From Thermodesulfobacteriota bacterium (GTDB lineage Bacteria > Desulfobacterota_D > UBA1144 > Nemesobacterales > UBA2774), in the NCBI GenBank assembly GCA_021604765.1, contig BQJP01000004.1, positions 1 through 64,000 on the forward strand: DNA of 64,000 bases, read 5' to 3'. Numbering within the stretch: the first letter of the stretch is position 1; the number at the start of each line of letters is the position of its first letter. Both the position numbers and the translations under genes were made by a program. A model generated the notes under the pieces. That model searched no databases. It saw only the letters and a list, made by a program, of their open reading frames with translations, and was not told the DNA's origin. Below, piece after piece: positions 1 to 7,794 of this stretch.

Positions 1-2
1 CC

Positions 3-176
3 CCTCAGAATATTGTATTATTTGTAGGTCCGGAAGGTGGGTTTACGGACAATGAAGTCCTCCTTGGTAACAAAATGGGTTTCATCTCTCTGGGTCTGGG
101 TCCTAGAGTCTTGAGAACCGAGACAGCAAGTATTTCGGTTCTTTCAGTTATTCAATTTCACTACGGAGATTTGTGA
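3..176 (+). CDS. rsmE: 16S rRNA (uracil-1498-N3)-methyltransferase RsmE, C-terminal part
   Basis: The open frame enters from the left edge and codes for 57 residues before a TGA stop. It carries the SPOUT-class (trefoil-knot) signature GPEGGFTDNE near its start, followed by LGPRVLRTETA, which are the S-adenosylmethionine-binding knot motifs of RsmE. The family methylates U1498 of 16S rRNA in the small ribosomal subunit. The N-terminal PUA-like RNA-binding part lies outside the window. The stop sits only 10 bases from the end of the convergent cytochrome gene, with no terminator hairpin visible between them. The identification rests on the C-terminal motifs alone but they are very characteristic. 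Confidence 0.9.
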   Translation, partial: PQNIVLFVGPEGGFTDNEVLLGNKMGFISLGLGPRVLRTETASISVLSVIQFHYGDL

Positions 177-186
177 TTACAACCTA

Positions 187-1659
187 TCACAGTCTCCGTG
201 TAACTTTTTTAACCTCTTCTTTCTTCATTTCCCTTATATTTCTATACTTTTGCTCATCAATTTGACCTGCTTCAAAGCTGTCATCCAAAGATGCTATTTC
301 TTTTAAGAGCTCTATCCTCTTTTCTTTAAGATCTTCTACCCTATCCTCTTCAAATTGATTATTCGCAATGGTTTTGTTATTAGAAACTAAGGAATAGACA
401 ACTCCAACAATTACAATTAACAATAATAGTAATATCGCTCCCCATTTTATATATTCAATCTTTGCTATTGGAGTTTTAAGTTCAACTTTAATTTGTTGAC
501 CAGGTTCCAAGTCAGTTGCTGTCCACTTTAGAAAACTTTCCCCCTGTATTTGTACAGATTCCCCGCCAGTAAGTCCCTTTACTTCGGCAGTCCTTTCTAA
601 ATCTGAGATTAAAAGCAAGAAGCTTGAAGTTGGATAATCTATTGTTTTATCAAATTTAGTACTTCCAGAACTCAATGGCAAGTCATACGTATAAACAACC
701 CTTTTTTGTCCTGGCATTATGCTTGTAGTATCAGCAAACCCGTATGCAGTCTGTACTATATCATCAGGATTGATTCCGTGGATAAAATTAAGACTTTGTG
801 CTCCTTTGGGAGTATTAAATCTGAGTGACTCTTTTCTGCCATCATTTAGTTCTTTGCCACCAACATAAATTTTATCTCCTGAATTGTCGAATAGCGTCAG
901 GTCTGCAACTGATAACACACCATCCCCAGCCTGTACGATCATATGTGATTCAACAACGCTGATATCATCTTCTTCGACAGTAGGTTCAAATATAGGCAAA
1001 TTGAGTATTTTTGTTTCTTCATTTGGGAAAAACACCATTTTATCTGTTGCATATTGCGCACCTTTAAAATTAATTGCAATTTGATAACTCCTATCCCAAT
1101 TAAGGTTATCAAATGAAAAATTTCCTTGGTCATCTGACTTAATAGTTTTCTCATCTGTTGGCCTATCACCCATATACGATGTAAGGGTTAATTCAACTCC
1201 CGGGGCTGGTCCCTCACTTGTTTTATTTAAAACCTGTCCAGAGATGCTTCCTGTTTTAGAACTGCCCTCAGGAATATCAACTGAAAGTATGTAGTCCTTA
1301 ATTGCTTGAGCTTGTGCTGGAGGAACATTCATAGGAGGCATTGGGGGATAACCTTCATTAAAGGGCATTTTGCCGCTTGACTGGTAAATTTGCTGTGGGT
1401 TCTCAATCCATTTAATTATTTCTTCTTCAGTATATTTGTTGTTAACATTTGCTAAATCTGGTCCCACAAATTTCCCTCTGCCAATTGTATGACACCTTAC
1501 ACAGCGGTTCTCTATGAATAGTTCCTCACCCGACAGACTAGCCATAGAGGGATCTTGTCCTTGGGCTTTAACTTCATGTTGAAATGATAATTGACAGCAT
1601 AGAAAGGTTATTAACACTATAATAAATATAGAAAAGTTGCTTTTGTATATAGTTTGCAT
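187..1659 (-). CDS. membrane-anchored monoheme cytochrome c with carboxypeptidase-regulatory-like domain
   Basis: This 490-residue protein has a signal peptide (about 1-32), one class-I cytochrome c domain with a CVRCH heme site at residues 53-57 and candidate Met ligands in the MPPMNVPP stretch near 105, then a carboxypeptidase-regulatory-like beta domain starting at the GSISGQV motif near 138, a longer beta-rich region, one transmembrane helix near 405-427 and a charged coiled-coil tail. The topology implies a periplasmic heme domain and a short cytoplasmic tail. The tail (EIASLDDSFEAGQIDEQKY) resembles the helical part of CcmI-like proteins. It is the last gene of the ccm run, one base after the CcmI-like gene, so it may take part in heme handling or be an electron-transfer client. 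Exact role unknown. Confidence 0.75.
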   Translation of the reverse strand: MQTIYKSNFSIFIIVLITFLCCQLSFQHEVKAQGQDPSMASLSGEELFIENRCVRCHTIGRGKFVGPDLANVNNKYTEEEIIKWIENPQQIYQSSGKMPFNEGYPPMPPMNVPPAQAQAIKDYILSVDIPEGSSKTGSISGQVLNKTSEGPAPGVELTLTSYMGDRPTDEKTIKSDDQGNFSFDNLNWDRSYQIAINFKGAQYATDKMVFFPNEETKILNLPIFEPTVEEDDISVVESHMIVQAGDGVLSVADLTLFDNSGDKIYVGGKELNDGRKESLRFNTPKGAQSLNFIHGINPDDIVQTAYGFADTTSIMPGQKRVVYTYDLPLSSGSTKFDKTIDYPTSSFLLLISDLERTAEVKGLTGGESVQIQGESFLKWTATDLEPGQQIKVELKTPIAKIEYIKWGAILLLLLIVIVGVVYSLVSNNKTIANNQFEEDRVEDLKEKRIELLKEIASLDDSFEAGQIDEQKYRNIREMKKEEVKKVTRRL

Positions 1660-1660
1660 T

Positions 1661-2182
1661 TTAGTTTAACTTTGCTCCACATTTAGAACAGAACAAGTCT
1701 CCGGCCCTGTGTTCCGAACCACAATTCTGACATTTAATTTTGGATTCATTGTTTTGATTAGCGCTTCTGAATGCTGTTATTTCTTCTTCTATTAGAGTGT
1801 CATCAGAGTCACCAGTTTTTCTGTAAGATAATATTTCGCTCTCAATATCATCCCCAGGTGTTTGTCTGTCGTCTTGTTTTTGAATTTCATCTATCTCTTT
1901 TAGCACAGATGCTGCTTCTAATTTATATTTATTGTTTAGCTCTTCAAAATCTTCTTTTGAAAGTTTTCCAAGACCGTAATCAAACTCTATATCTCTGATT
2001 GCAGAAAGTAATGTCTCTTTCTTGTTATCAAGAATTTTTAATTTTTCAGTTACAGGGTCTTCTTTGTTAGTATAGGAATTCATCAAAGTTTCATTTGCCA
2101 AATCCCTTTTTTTAATGAAGAAAGGTAAAGCTATATAAATAGCCGCTGCAGCAGTGATAATTAATATTATTATAATATCCAA
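1661..2182 (-). CDS. CcmI-like protein with C-terminal zinc ribbon
   Basis: The 173-residue product has an N-terminal membrane helix (about 2-24), a central helical region with the pattern AIRDIEFDYGLGKLSKEDFEEL (residues about 61-82) typical of the N-terminal part of CcmI/CycH-type assembly proteins, and a C-terminal zinc ribbon with two CxxC pairs (CQNCG and CSKCG). Canonical CcmI presents apocytochrome to the heme ligation complex through TPRs; these are missing here and replaced by the zinc ribbon. It lies between ccmF and the cytochrome gene, which supports a function in heme attachment. Homology to CcmI is inferred from the short helical signature and position; the zinc ribbon is seen directly. 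Confidence 0.65.
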   Translation of the reverse strand: MDIIIILIITAAAAIYIALPFFIKKRDLANETLMNSYTNKEDPVTEKLKILDNKKETLLSAIRDIEFDYGLGKLSKEDFEELNNKYKLEAASVLKEIDEIQKQDDRQTPGDDIESEILSYRKTGDSDDTLIEEEITAFRSANQNNESKIKCQNCGSEHRAGDLFCSKCGAKLN

Positions 2183-2219
2183 ATTTTTCCCTTATTCCCG
2201 AATTATCTCAGAAGACAAA

Positions 2220-4229
2220 TTATGACGCCTTTACAGGATTATCATGGTCACTAACGGTGTATCTTATAAATGCTTCCTGCCGGCTTCTACTTCTAGTAGG
2301 CCACATAGTAACAATCGCTCCTAAAACAAGAACTAGACCACCCGCCCAGATCCAGTTTACGAGCGGGTTTATCATTACTCTAATAGTAGCGCTACCATCT
2401 TCATTAAAACTGCTTAGAATAATATAGAGATCATCTTTAAAAGTAGATCTTAATGCTACTTCAGTCTCTTGGTTTATTTCACGATTGCCTTCATATTTAT
2501 AGATGTTTTTTTCAGGCGCTATTGTATCTATTTGTTTACCACCTTCAAGCAATGTAAGATTGGCAATTGTGGCGTTCTTGGCATCGGTTGTATATTGCTC
2601 GAGTCCATCAAATCTTAGGTTGTAATTCCTTAACTCCATTGACTCTCCAGGTGCTAATGTTGCCTGTTTTTCCGTTACAAAAACAGATGAAGCTGTAACA
2701 CCTATAACGATAAGAACTATTCCAATATGAACTATATATCCGCCGTAGCGTCTTTTATTTTTGGACACCAACCTTGTAAACGCTAAAAGAAAATTCTCTC
2801 CACGCTTAGTCCTAACCCGTGTTCCCCTAAAAAATTCTGTAAACACAGTTCCTGTAACAAAAGCACAAAGAGAAAATGAAATTAGGGCTACCACATCTTT
2901 CATTCCAAAGACTAATAGTACAACTACTGTAAGAATTGCAAGCAAGATAGGATAAAGAAAATTTTTGACCAAGTTTTTAAAAGATGCTTTTCTCCAGGAG
3001 ATTAAAGGCCCTACTCCCATAAGAAAAATTAAAACAAGTGCTATTGGAACATTCACCCTATTAAAATAAGGAGGTCCTACAAGTATTTTATTCCCAGTTA
3101 CTGCTTCTGATAAAATGGGGAATATTGTTCCCAAGAAAACTGCAAATGCCGCTCCCAGAAAGAGCAAGTTGTTAAATATAAATGCGCTTTCCCTAGATAG
3201 AATTGAATCAAAACTGTTTTCAGTCTCAAGATCATTTATTCTATAAAGAAACATTCCAAAAGAGAAAAGCAATATGAATGCTATAAATCCTAAAAATAGT
3301 GGTCCGATGTCAGATTGAGCAAAGGAATGGACTGATGAAATTATACCGCTCCTTGTGATAAATGTGCCAAAAATTGAAAGAAAGAATGTGATGATAATCA
3401 ACGACATATTCCATTTCTTTAGCATCCCCTTTTTTTCTTGGATCATTACCGAGTGAATAAATGCGGTTGCTGCAAGCCAAGGCATAAATGCTGCATTCTC
3501 TACGGGATCCCATGCCCAGTAGCCTCCCCAACCTAGTTCCAGGTAAGCCCATCTGGCTCCTAAGAGAAGTCCTATGCTTAAAAATGTCCATGCAAAGAGC
3601 GCCCATTTGCGGGAATACCTTATCCACTCATCCCCAAGTTTTCCTGATATCAGTGCACCCATACCAAAGGCGAAAGGTACTGTCACACCAACGTATCCGA
3701 AATAAAGGGTTAGAGGGTGAATTGCCATGTAGGCATTTTGTAAAATAGGGTTAAGACCCCTTCCCTCTTGTGGCATAAAAGGCAGTTTCTCAAAAGGACT
3801 TTCTACGAAAGCAACAATGCCAATAAAAAAGATTGATACGGTTGCCAGAGTTGCAAGGACATAAGGCATAAGCTGTCTATCTTTGTTTCTACTTTGCAAA
3901 ACCACAATAGCGGTATAAATAGAAAGAACCAAACACCATAAGAGTAGTGACCCTGCTTGTCCTGCCCATAGAGACGTGAATCTGTATATCATGGCAAGAT
4001 CAGTGCTGGTGTTTAATGCTACGTATTTCAAGCTGAAATCAAGATTAATAAGAGAATGTAGAAGAGCAATTGTTGCAATAATTAATAAAAACAAAACTGC
4101 GATAGCTCCGTTTTCAGCGCTTCTTACAAAATCCCATTTTTTGGTTTTTACTCCGTAAAGAGAAGCGATCAAGACATAAACAGAAATAATAAAAGCTAAG
4201 AGTATTGAGATACTTCCGGTTTCTACCAT
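2220..4229 (-). CDS. ccmF: cytochrome c heme lyase CcmF
   Basis: CcmF is the integral membrane protein that ligates heme delivered by CcmE to apocytochrome c in the periplasm. This 669-residue copy has the normal length and about 15 hydrophobic segments. The tryptophan-rich WWD heme-handling motif is at about 235-248 (GGYWAWDPVENAAF), with flanking conserved histidines at 171 (in MAIHPLTLYFG) and 259. A further conserved His follows in GGYIVHIGIV near the C-terminal membrane segments, before a large periplasmic domain. The start codon directly abuts the ccmE stop codon, so the two genes are translationally coupled. CcmH, the usual partner of CcmF, is not present in this window. Confidence 0.96.
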   Translation of the reverse strand: MVETGSISILLAFIISVYVLIASLYGVKTKKWDFVRSAENGAIAVLFLLIIATIALLHSLINLDFSLKYVALNTSTDLAMIYRFTSLWAGQAGSLLLWCLVLSIYTAIVVLQSRNKDRQLMPYVLATLATVSIFFIGIVAFVESPFEKLPFMPQEGRGLNPILQNAYMAIHPLTLYFGYVGVTVPFAFGMGALISGKLGDEWIRYSRKWALFAWTFLSIGLLLGARWAYLELGWGGYWAWDPVENAAFMPWLAATAFIHSVMIQEKKGMLKKWNMSLIIITFFLSIFGTFITRSGIISSVHSFAQSDIGPLFLGFIAFILLFSFGMFLYRINDLETENSFDSILSRESAFIFNNLLFLGAAFAVFLGTIFPILSEAVTGNKILVGPPYFNRVNVPIALVLIFLMGVGPLISWRKASFKNLVKNFLYPILLAILTVVVLLVFGMKDVVALISFSLCAFVTGTVFTEFFRGTRVRTKRGENFLLAFTRLVSKNKRRYGGYIVHIGIVLIVIGVTASSVFVTEKQATLAPGESMELRNYNLRFDGLEQYTTDAKNATIANLTLLEGGKQIDTIAPEKNIYKYEGNREINQETEVALRSTFKDDLYIILSSFNEDGSATIRVMINPLVNWIWAGGLVLVLGAIVTMWPTRSRSRQEAFIRYTVSDHDNPVKAS

Positions 4230-4649
4230 TTAATAAGAAGTTTCCTTATTCTCATAGAGGGAATCTGTTGATTCATACTTTGTTGGACATTTTGCAAGGA
4301 GAGTATCGGCTTCAAATACATCATTTTTCGCATATACACCTTCTACTACAGCCTCTACGTCGTCAGCAAAAATGTCAGGGACAATACCTTCATATGCTAC
4401 GTCTATAGTTTGAGTGCCGTCAGTTATCTGAAATTCGAGTGCGCCGTTGGTATCTTTCATTATAGTTCCCGGGACCACCATGCCTGAAACCCTTACCCGG
4501 CTATCGTATACAGTTGGCACTTGCGCCTTAAGTTCTTCAACAGTAAGGTAATAAACCATAGTGTCTTTTACTCCACCGTACACAAGATAACTCACTGTAA
4601 GAGCTATTACTGCAATTGCGATAATGAATTTTAATTTTCCTTTTAGCAT
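4230..4649 (-). CDS. ccmE: heme chaperone CcmE, CxxxY variant
   Basis: This 139-residue protein has the CcmE layout: an N-terminal membrane anchor (about 7-25) followed by a periplasmic OB-fold (for example VRVSGMVVPGTI and LEFQITDG). CcmE covalently binds heme from CcmC and passes it to CcmF. In the common form the heme-binding residue is the His of an HxxxY motif. Here the equivalent segment reads LLAKCPTKYES, so the motif is C121-xxx-Y125. A CxxxY class is known from archaea and some bacteria, where it goes with absence of ccmH. The gene lies between the jelly-roll/CcmD-like gene and ccmF, with 18 bases upstream and none downstream. Confidence 0.93.
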   Translation of the reverse strand: MLKGKLKFIIAIAVIALTVSYLVYGGVKDTMVYYLTVEELKAQVPTVYDSRVRVSGMVVPGTIMKDTNGALEFQITDGTQTIDVAYEGIVPDIFADDVEAVVEGVYAKNDVFEADTLLAKCPTKYESTDSLYENKETSY

Positions 4650-4667
4650 TTATCTTAACCTTAACTA

Positions 4668-5312
4668 CTAAATTGCTTCAAGCTCCTTCTTTAGTTGTCT
4701 ATTCTTTTTTAGCAGATCATAAATATAAATTATCAGGACTAACCAAACAACTATATGGCCCCAAAATAGATAATTCAATCTTAGCGGGATAACCTCAAGT
4801 TTAACTGCATCGAGCCAGACCTTTCCCTGTCCTTCTACAATAAGGTTTAACTTAACTTTTTCAGGCGTATGCCCTTTGTCTATGTATAAAACTGTTTCTG
4901 CGGATCTCCAATCAGTAGTGCCAGATATAGGTACTCTAGGACCACGTGATACAAGCTCTTCTCCGTCAGGAAATTGTGCTATTAACTCTATGTATGAAAT
5001 ACCTCTCATATCTTCGGTAGCAATAAGGTTTTCAGAGCGCATTTGGGCTCTGTATGTTAAGCGTTTGTTTTTGAAATCTTTTCCATTAGGCTCAAAGAGC
5101 TCAACTGTAATAGGGTTGTTCGCATTAATAACGATTGAACCATTGTCATCAGTTGTGATTTCTCTGTCTATCTCAACTCCTGATTTTGTTATTATTTCTT
5201 CTAAATTAGATACAGGGAAAGCAAGTTCTGTCTCTCCATGAGCTAGAGATTTATAGGCCAATCCGCATGAAATTAAAAATACTAACATTATTAAGTATAG
5301 TGCCTTTATCAT
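4668..5312 (-). CDS. periplasmic jelly-roll domain fused to a CcmD-like membrane tail
   Basis: The 214-residue product starts with a signal peptide (about 1-24), continues with a beta-sandwich (about 40-175) of the galactose-binding/jelly-roll type, seen in alternating strands ending in GKVWLDAVKLEVIPL, and closes with one membrane helix and a basic tail: LFWGHIVVWLVLIIYIYDLL then KKNRQLKKELEAI. That tail closely resembles short CcmD proteins, which are single-helix adaptors that release holo-CcmE from the CcmABC complex. No separate ccmD exists here, and the gene sits immediately upstream of ccmE. I therefore read it as a CcmD with an added periplasmic binding domain; the ligand is unknown. 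The CcmD assignment is inference from tail pattern and position. Confidence 0.6.
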   Translation of the reverse strand: MIKALYLIMLVFLISCGLAYKSLAHGETELAFPVSNLEEIITKSGVEIDREITTDDNGSIVINANNPITVELFEPNGKDFKNKRLTYRAQMRSENLIATEDMRGISYIELIAQFPDGEELVSRGPRVPISGTTDWRSAETVLYIDKGHTPEKVKLNLIVEGQGKVWLDAVKLEVIPLRLNYLFWGHIVVWLVLIIYIYDLLKKNRQLKKELEAI

Positions 5313-5450
5313 ATCTGAATCCAGGATATAGCATACCTGCGATTTTTAACATAAAAAGATATTTCTACTAATAGAGAGGATACTTTTTATCAATTAGTTT
5401 CTAGAGGTTTGTTATTGCGAGGTTAATATTATTTATTGTCTTTTTTCTAT

Positions 5451-6092
5451 TCATCTTCGGGGTTTGGGTCTTGAAATTTCTACACCATCTAAATTCTCTA
5501 TCTTTTTAGGGAATACTATATATTGAGTAATAAAACCCAGTACTCCAAGAGCTATCCAGCTTAATAGGATCCTGTACATCTCAATTTCGCTAATATTGTT
5601 TATAAACTCAGGGGTAAAGGGGGTGAAATTGCTTTTAATGATGTAAAGAGCCGCTATAACAGTTATCCAGGCCCCCGCGAAAGATGTAATGAGTATAATC
5701 ATGAACTTCTGTAGCAATAAAGCTAAAATCCCGCCAAATAAGGCAGGTACGATATATATAAGGGGTGTTGTGTTAATGTTTGTTATCGCTAAAGTTCCAG
5801 AAAAAATTACAATTCCAAACAATGCTCCTAATAGGAAAACACCTGCAGAATAAAGAAATAATAAAATTACGGCTGCAATTAAGCCACCACCTAAACCGGC
5901 TATGACTATGATGATTATCTCTTTCCCCTCTGTTAAGGTAAAGCCAACCCCTGCTATAAATGATGCGCCAATGATAAATCCGACTACAGCCAAGACTAAT
6001 CTTAAGATTCTATATCCGAATAGACATATAAAAAGACCAAAAAAGATAGATGAAATTGATATGATCTTAAGTGTGATTGGGGTCATGTCCAA
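5451..6092 (-). CDS. TMEM198/DUF4203-like multi-pass membrane protein
   Basis: A 213-residue protein made almost wholly of about seven hydrophobic helices. The first part contains a glycine-patterned segment (FGYRILRLVLAVVGFIIGAS) typical of the TM198/DUF4203 family, whose function in bacteria is unknown. The C-terminus is short and basic (SRPKPRR). A TTG start is preferred because it lies 6 bases after a GGGAG ribosome binding site; the in-frame ATG two codons later would be 12 bases away. It lies between ccmC and the CcmD-like gene, with gaps of about 130 bases on both sides, so it may be a separate transcription unit inside the ccm locus rather than a ccm component. Confidence 0.6.
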   Translation of the reverse strand: MDMTPITLKIISISSIFFGLFICLFGYRILRLVLAVVGFIIGASFIAGVGFTLTEGKEIIIIVIAGLGGGLIAAVILLFLYSAGVFLLGALFGIVIFSGTLAITNINTTPLIYIVPALFGGILALLLQKFMIILITSFAGAWITVIAALYIIKSNFTPFTPEFINNISEIEMYRILLSWIALGVLGFITQYIVFPKKIENLDGVEISRPKPRR

Positions 6093-6220
6093 TGTCAGCT
6101 CCCTGTATAAACACTTTAACTTTTTGCTGTATTGAAAGATAATAATATTCCAATGATAGCATAGTGTTAGGGTATTGATAGTTATGCAGTTGTTAAAGTT
6201 GCTTAAAGTTCACTTTTGAC

Positions 6221-6883
6221 CTAGTTATCTCTTAATTTGAACTGCATAAGAGTGTCTTTCATTCGCTCTAGATCAATCCTTTCAAGCAAAAGAACAATAA
6301 ACAATAAAGAGCAAGCAGCAAGATTGATTAGAAGCGCGTTCATCATCTCAGGAGCTATACCACCTCCGCCAGGTCCGAATACAACAGGGGAAATTCCCCT
6401 CATCACTCTGACAGAAATATAGACCAAGGGAAGGTCAATAAAGGCGATAATAGCAAAGACAGCAGCATATTTGGCTTTTTTAGTATCATTCCCTGCTGAA
6501 GATCTCAAAACAAGATAGACAATATAGAGTATCCAAAGTATGAAAGTAGTCGTGAGCTGAGGGTCCCAAGTCCACCACGTACCCCAAATTGGCTTGGCCC
6601 ATACACTACCAGTGATAATTGTAAGTGTTAGAAATAAAACTCCTAACTCCGCAGAACAAAAAGCTAAAATGTCCCATTTTCTCGTACCTTTCCACAAATA
6701 CATAATGCTTGCTATGAAAACGATTATAAATGCTACAGTCGCAACCCATACTGTTCCCATATGGAAGTAGAATATCCTTTGTATATGACCCATCATAGGT
6801 TCAGTGGGTGCATATATAAAAGCGGCATATATAGAAACTATAATGCCCACAAAAGCTAGAATAAATAGTAATCGTCTCATCAT
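6221..6883 (-). CDS. ccmC: heme exporter/handling protein CcmC
   Basis: CcmC loads heme onto CcmE in the periplasm, with CcmAB. This 220-residue protein has six hydrophobic helices and the WWD motif at 100-109 (WGTWWTWDPQ). The first conserved heme-ligand His is present as H41 in RIFYFHMGTVW. The second, normally in a short loop after SVRxxRxxH, is not found: the segment reads SVRVMRGISPVVFGPGGGG with Ser at 165 where family members usually have His. The gene lies 24 bases downstream of ccmB. Identification is firm; whether the missing ligand alters function is open. Confidence 0.94.
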   Translation of the reverse strand: MMRRLLFILAFVGIIVSIYAAFIYAPTEPMMGHIQRIFYFHMGTVWVATVAFIIVFIASIMYLWKGTRKWDILAFCSAELGVLFLTLTIITGSVWAKPIWGTWWTWDPQLTTTFILWILYIVYLVLRSSAGNDTKKAKYAAVFAIIAFIDLPLVYISVRVMRGISPVVFGPGGGGIAPEMMNALLINLAACSLLFIVLLLERIDLERMKDTLMQFKLRDN

Positions 6884-6907
6884 AGGAGTTAGAGTATCGA
6901 AAATTTG

Positions 6908-7579
6908 TTAAGATTCATCTATGACATACTCAAATGTCACAGCGCATGCTGTCACAAAGATTATATCGAACGATACAAGGAGTTTCAAAGATGAACCGGC
7001 AGCAAAAACTGAATTACCATCCAAAACCTGACCACTTAACTTCACCGCACTTACAATAACAGGGATTATAATCGGGAATAACAGTATCGGCAGTAATACT
7101 TCTCTAAGCTTTGTATTAATTGCCATAGCTGAGAATAATGTACCTACCGAGACAAACCCAATTGAACCTAAAAGCATTATAGGAAGCAGTGGGACTAAAG
7201 TAGTTAAAAAGCTGTAGTTAAAAAACAAAATAAACATTATTACAGTTAGTATTCCTACAATAAAGACAAAAATAGTATTGCTTATCATCTTACCTGCATA
7301 GATTAAACTTCGATCAGTTGGAGTGAGAAGCATGCCTATTATAGCATTTCCTTCTTTCTCTAAAGCAAATGAGCGGCTTAGACCTAAAACTCCGGCAAAG
7401 GTAAAAGCAATCCATAACATAGCGGGTGCTGCTAAGTTAAGAATTTCCACTGAAAATCCGAACGCAAAATTAAATACTACTATTATAAGCAGAGCAAAAA
7501 GCAACATAGAGGAGAACAGTTCTTTAGTCCTGAGCTCAGTGATAATATCCTTTTTTATTATTGCCCAAATCTTATTCAT
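6908..7579 (-). CDS. ccmB: heme exporter membrane subunit CcmB
   Basis: The 223-residue product has six predicted membrane helices and the opening KDIITELRTKELFSSMLLFA, matching the CcmB pattern of an ABC-2 type permease. With CcmA and CcmC it forms the complex that uses ATP to release heme-loaded CcmE. Another family landmark is the LGLSRSFALEKEGNA loop near residue 65-80, followed by LLLTPTDRSLIYAGK-like residues. It heads the ccmB-ccmC pair; an extended -10 promoter is visible 34 bases upstream, so it is transcribed separately from ccmA, from which a cytochrome gene and a terminator divide it. Confidence 0.93.
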   Translation of the reverse strand: MNKIWAIIKKDIITELRTKELFSSMLLFALLIIVVFNFAFGFSVEILNLAAPAMLWIAFTFAGVLGLSRSFALEKEGNAIIGMLLTPTDRSLIYAGKMISNTIFVFIVGILTVIMFILFFNYSFLTTLVPLLPIMLLGSIGFVSVGTLFSAMAINTKLREVLLPILLFPIIIPVIVSAVKLSGQVLDGNSVFAAGSSLKLLVSFDIIFVTACAVTFEYVIDES

Positions 7580-7612
7580 TAGTTTTCCAGCAAGAATAAA
7601 TATTAAGCGAGT

Positions 7613-7621
7613 ATTATAACA
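7613..7621 (-). promoter_or_regulatory. extended -10 promoter for ccmB-ccmC
   Basis: On the minus strand the sequence TGTTATAAT is a perfect extended -10 element (TGnTATAAT), 34 bases upstream of the ccmB start. No good -35 hexamer is seen, which is usual for extended -10 promoters. It lies between the terminator of the P460-like gene and ccmB, where a promoter would be needed. Confidence 0.5.
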
Positions 7622-7710
7622 GATACGATTGTAAAAGTTAGTTTCTATATATATCCATTTAATTACGACAGGTTAAATCAAGTTCTTAAGGTAGAAAATC
7701 AAGCAATATT

Positions 7711-7750
7711 AATAAAAGAAAGGGCGGCAAGTGTAGCGGACTTACCGCCC
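7711..7750 (-). terminator. rho-independent terminator after the P460-like cytochrome gene
   Basis: Read on the minus strand, GGGCGG pairs with CCGCCC (7745-7750 with 7722-7727), and a further 4 base pairs (AAGT with ACTT) follow after one mismatch. The hairpin is followed by TTTCTTTTATT. It lies 45 bases after the stop codon of the cytochrome gene and separates the ccmA transcript from ccmBC. Confidence 0.85.
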
Positions 7751-7794
7751 AAAGAGAAGGGAATACAAATAAATTTTAACAAGTATTTAGTTTG

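Noticed and set aside
4876-5241. 121-residue open frame on the + strand across the jelly-roll gene
   Set aside because: Antisense to a gene with signal peptide and operon position; no recognisable domain.
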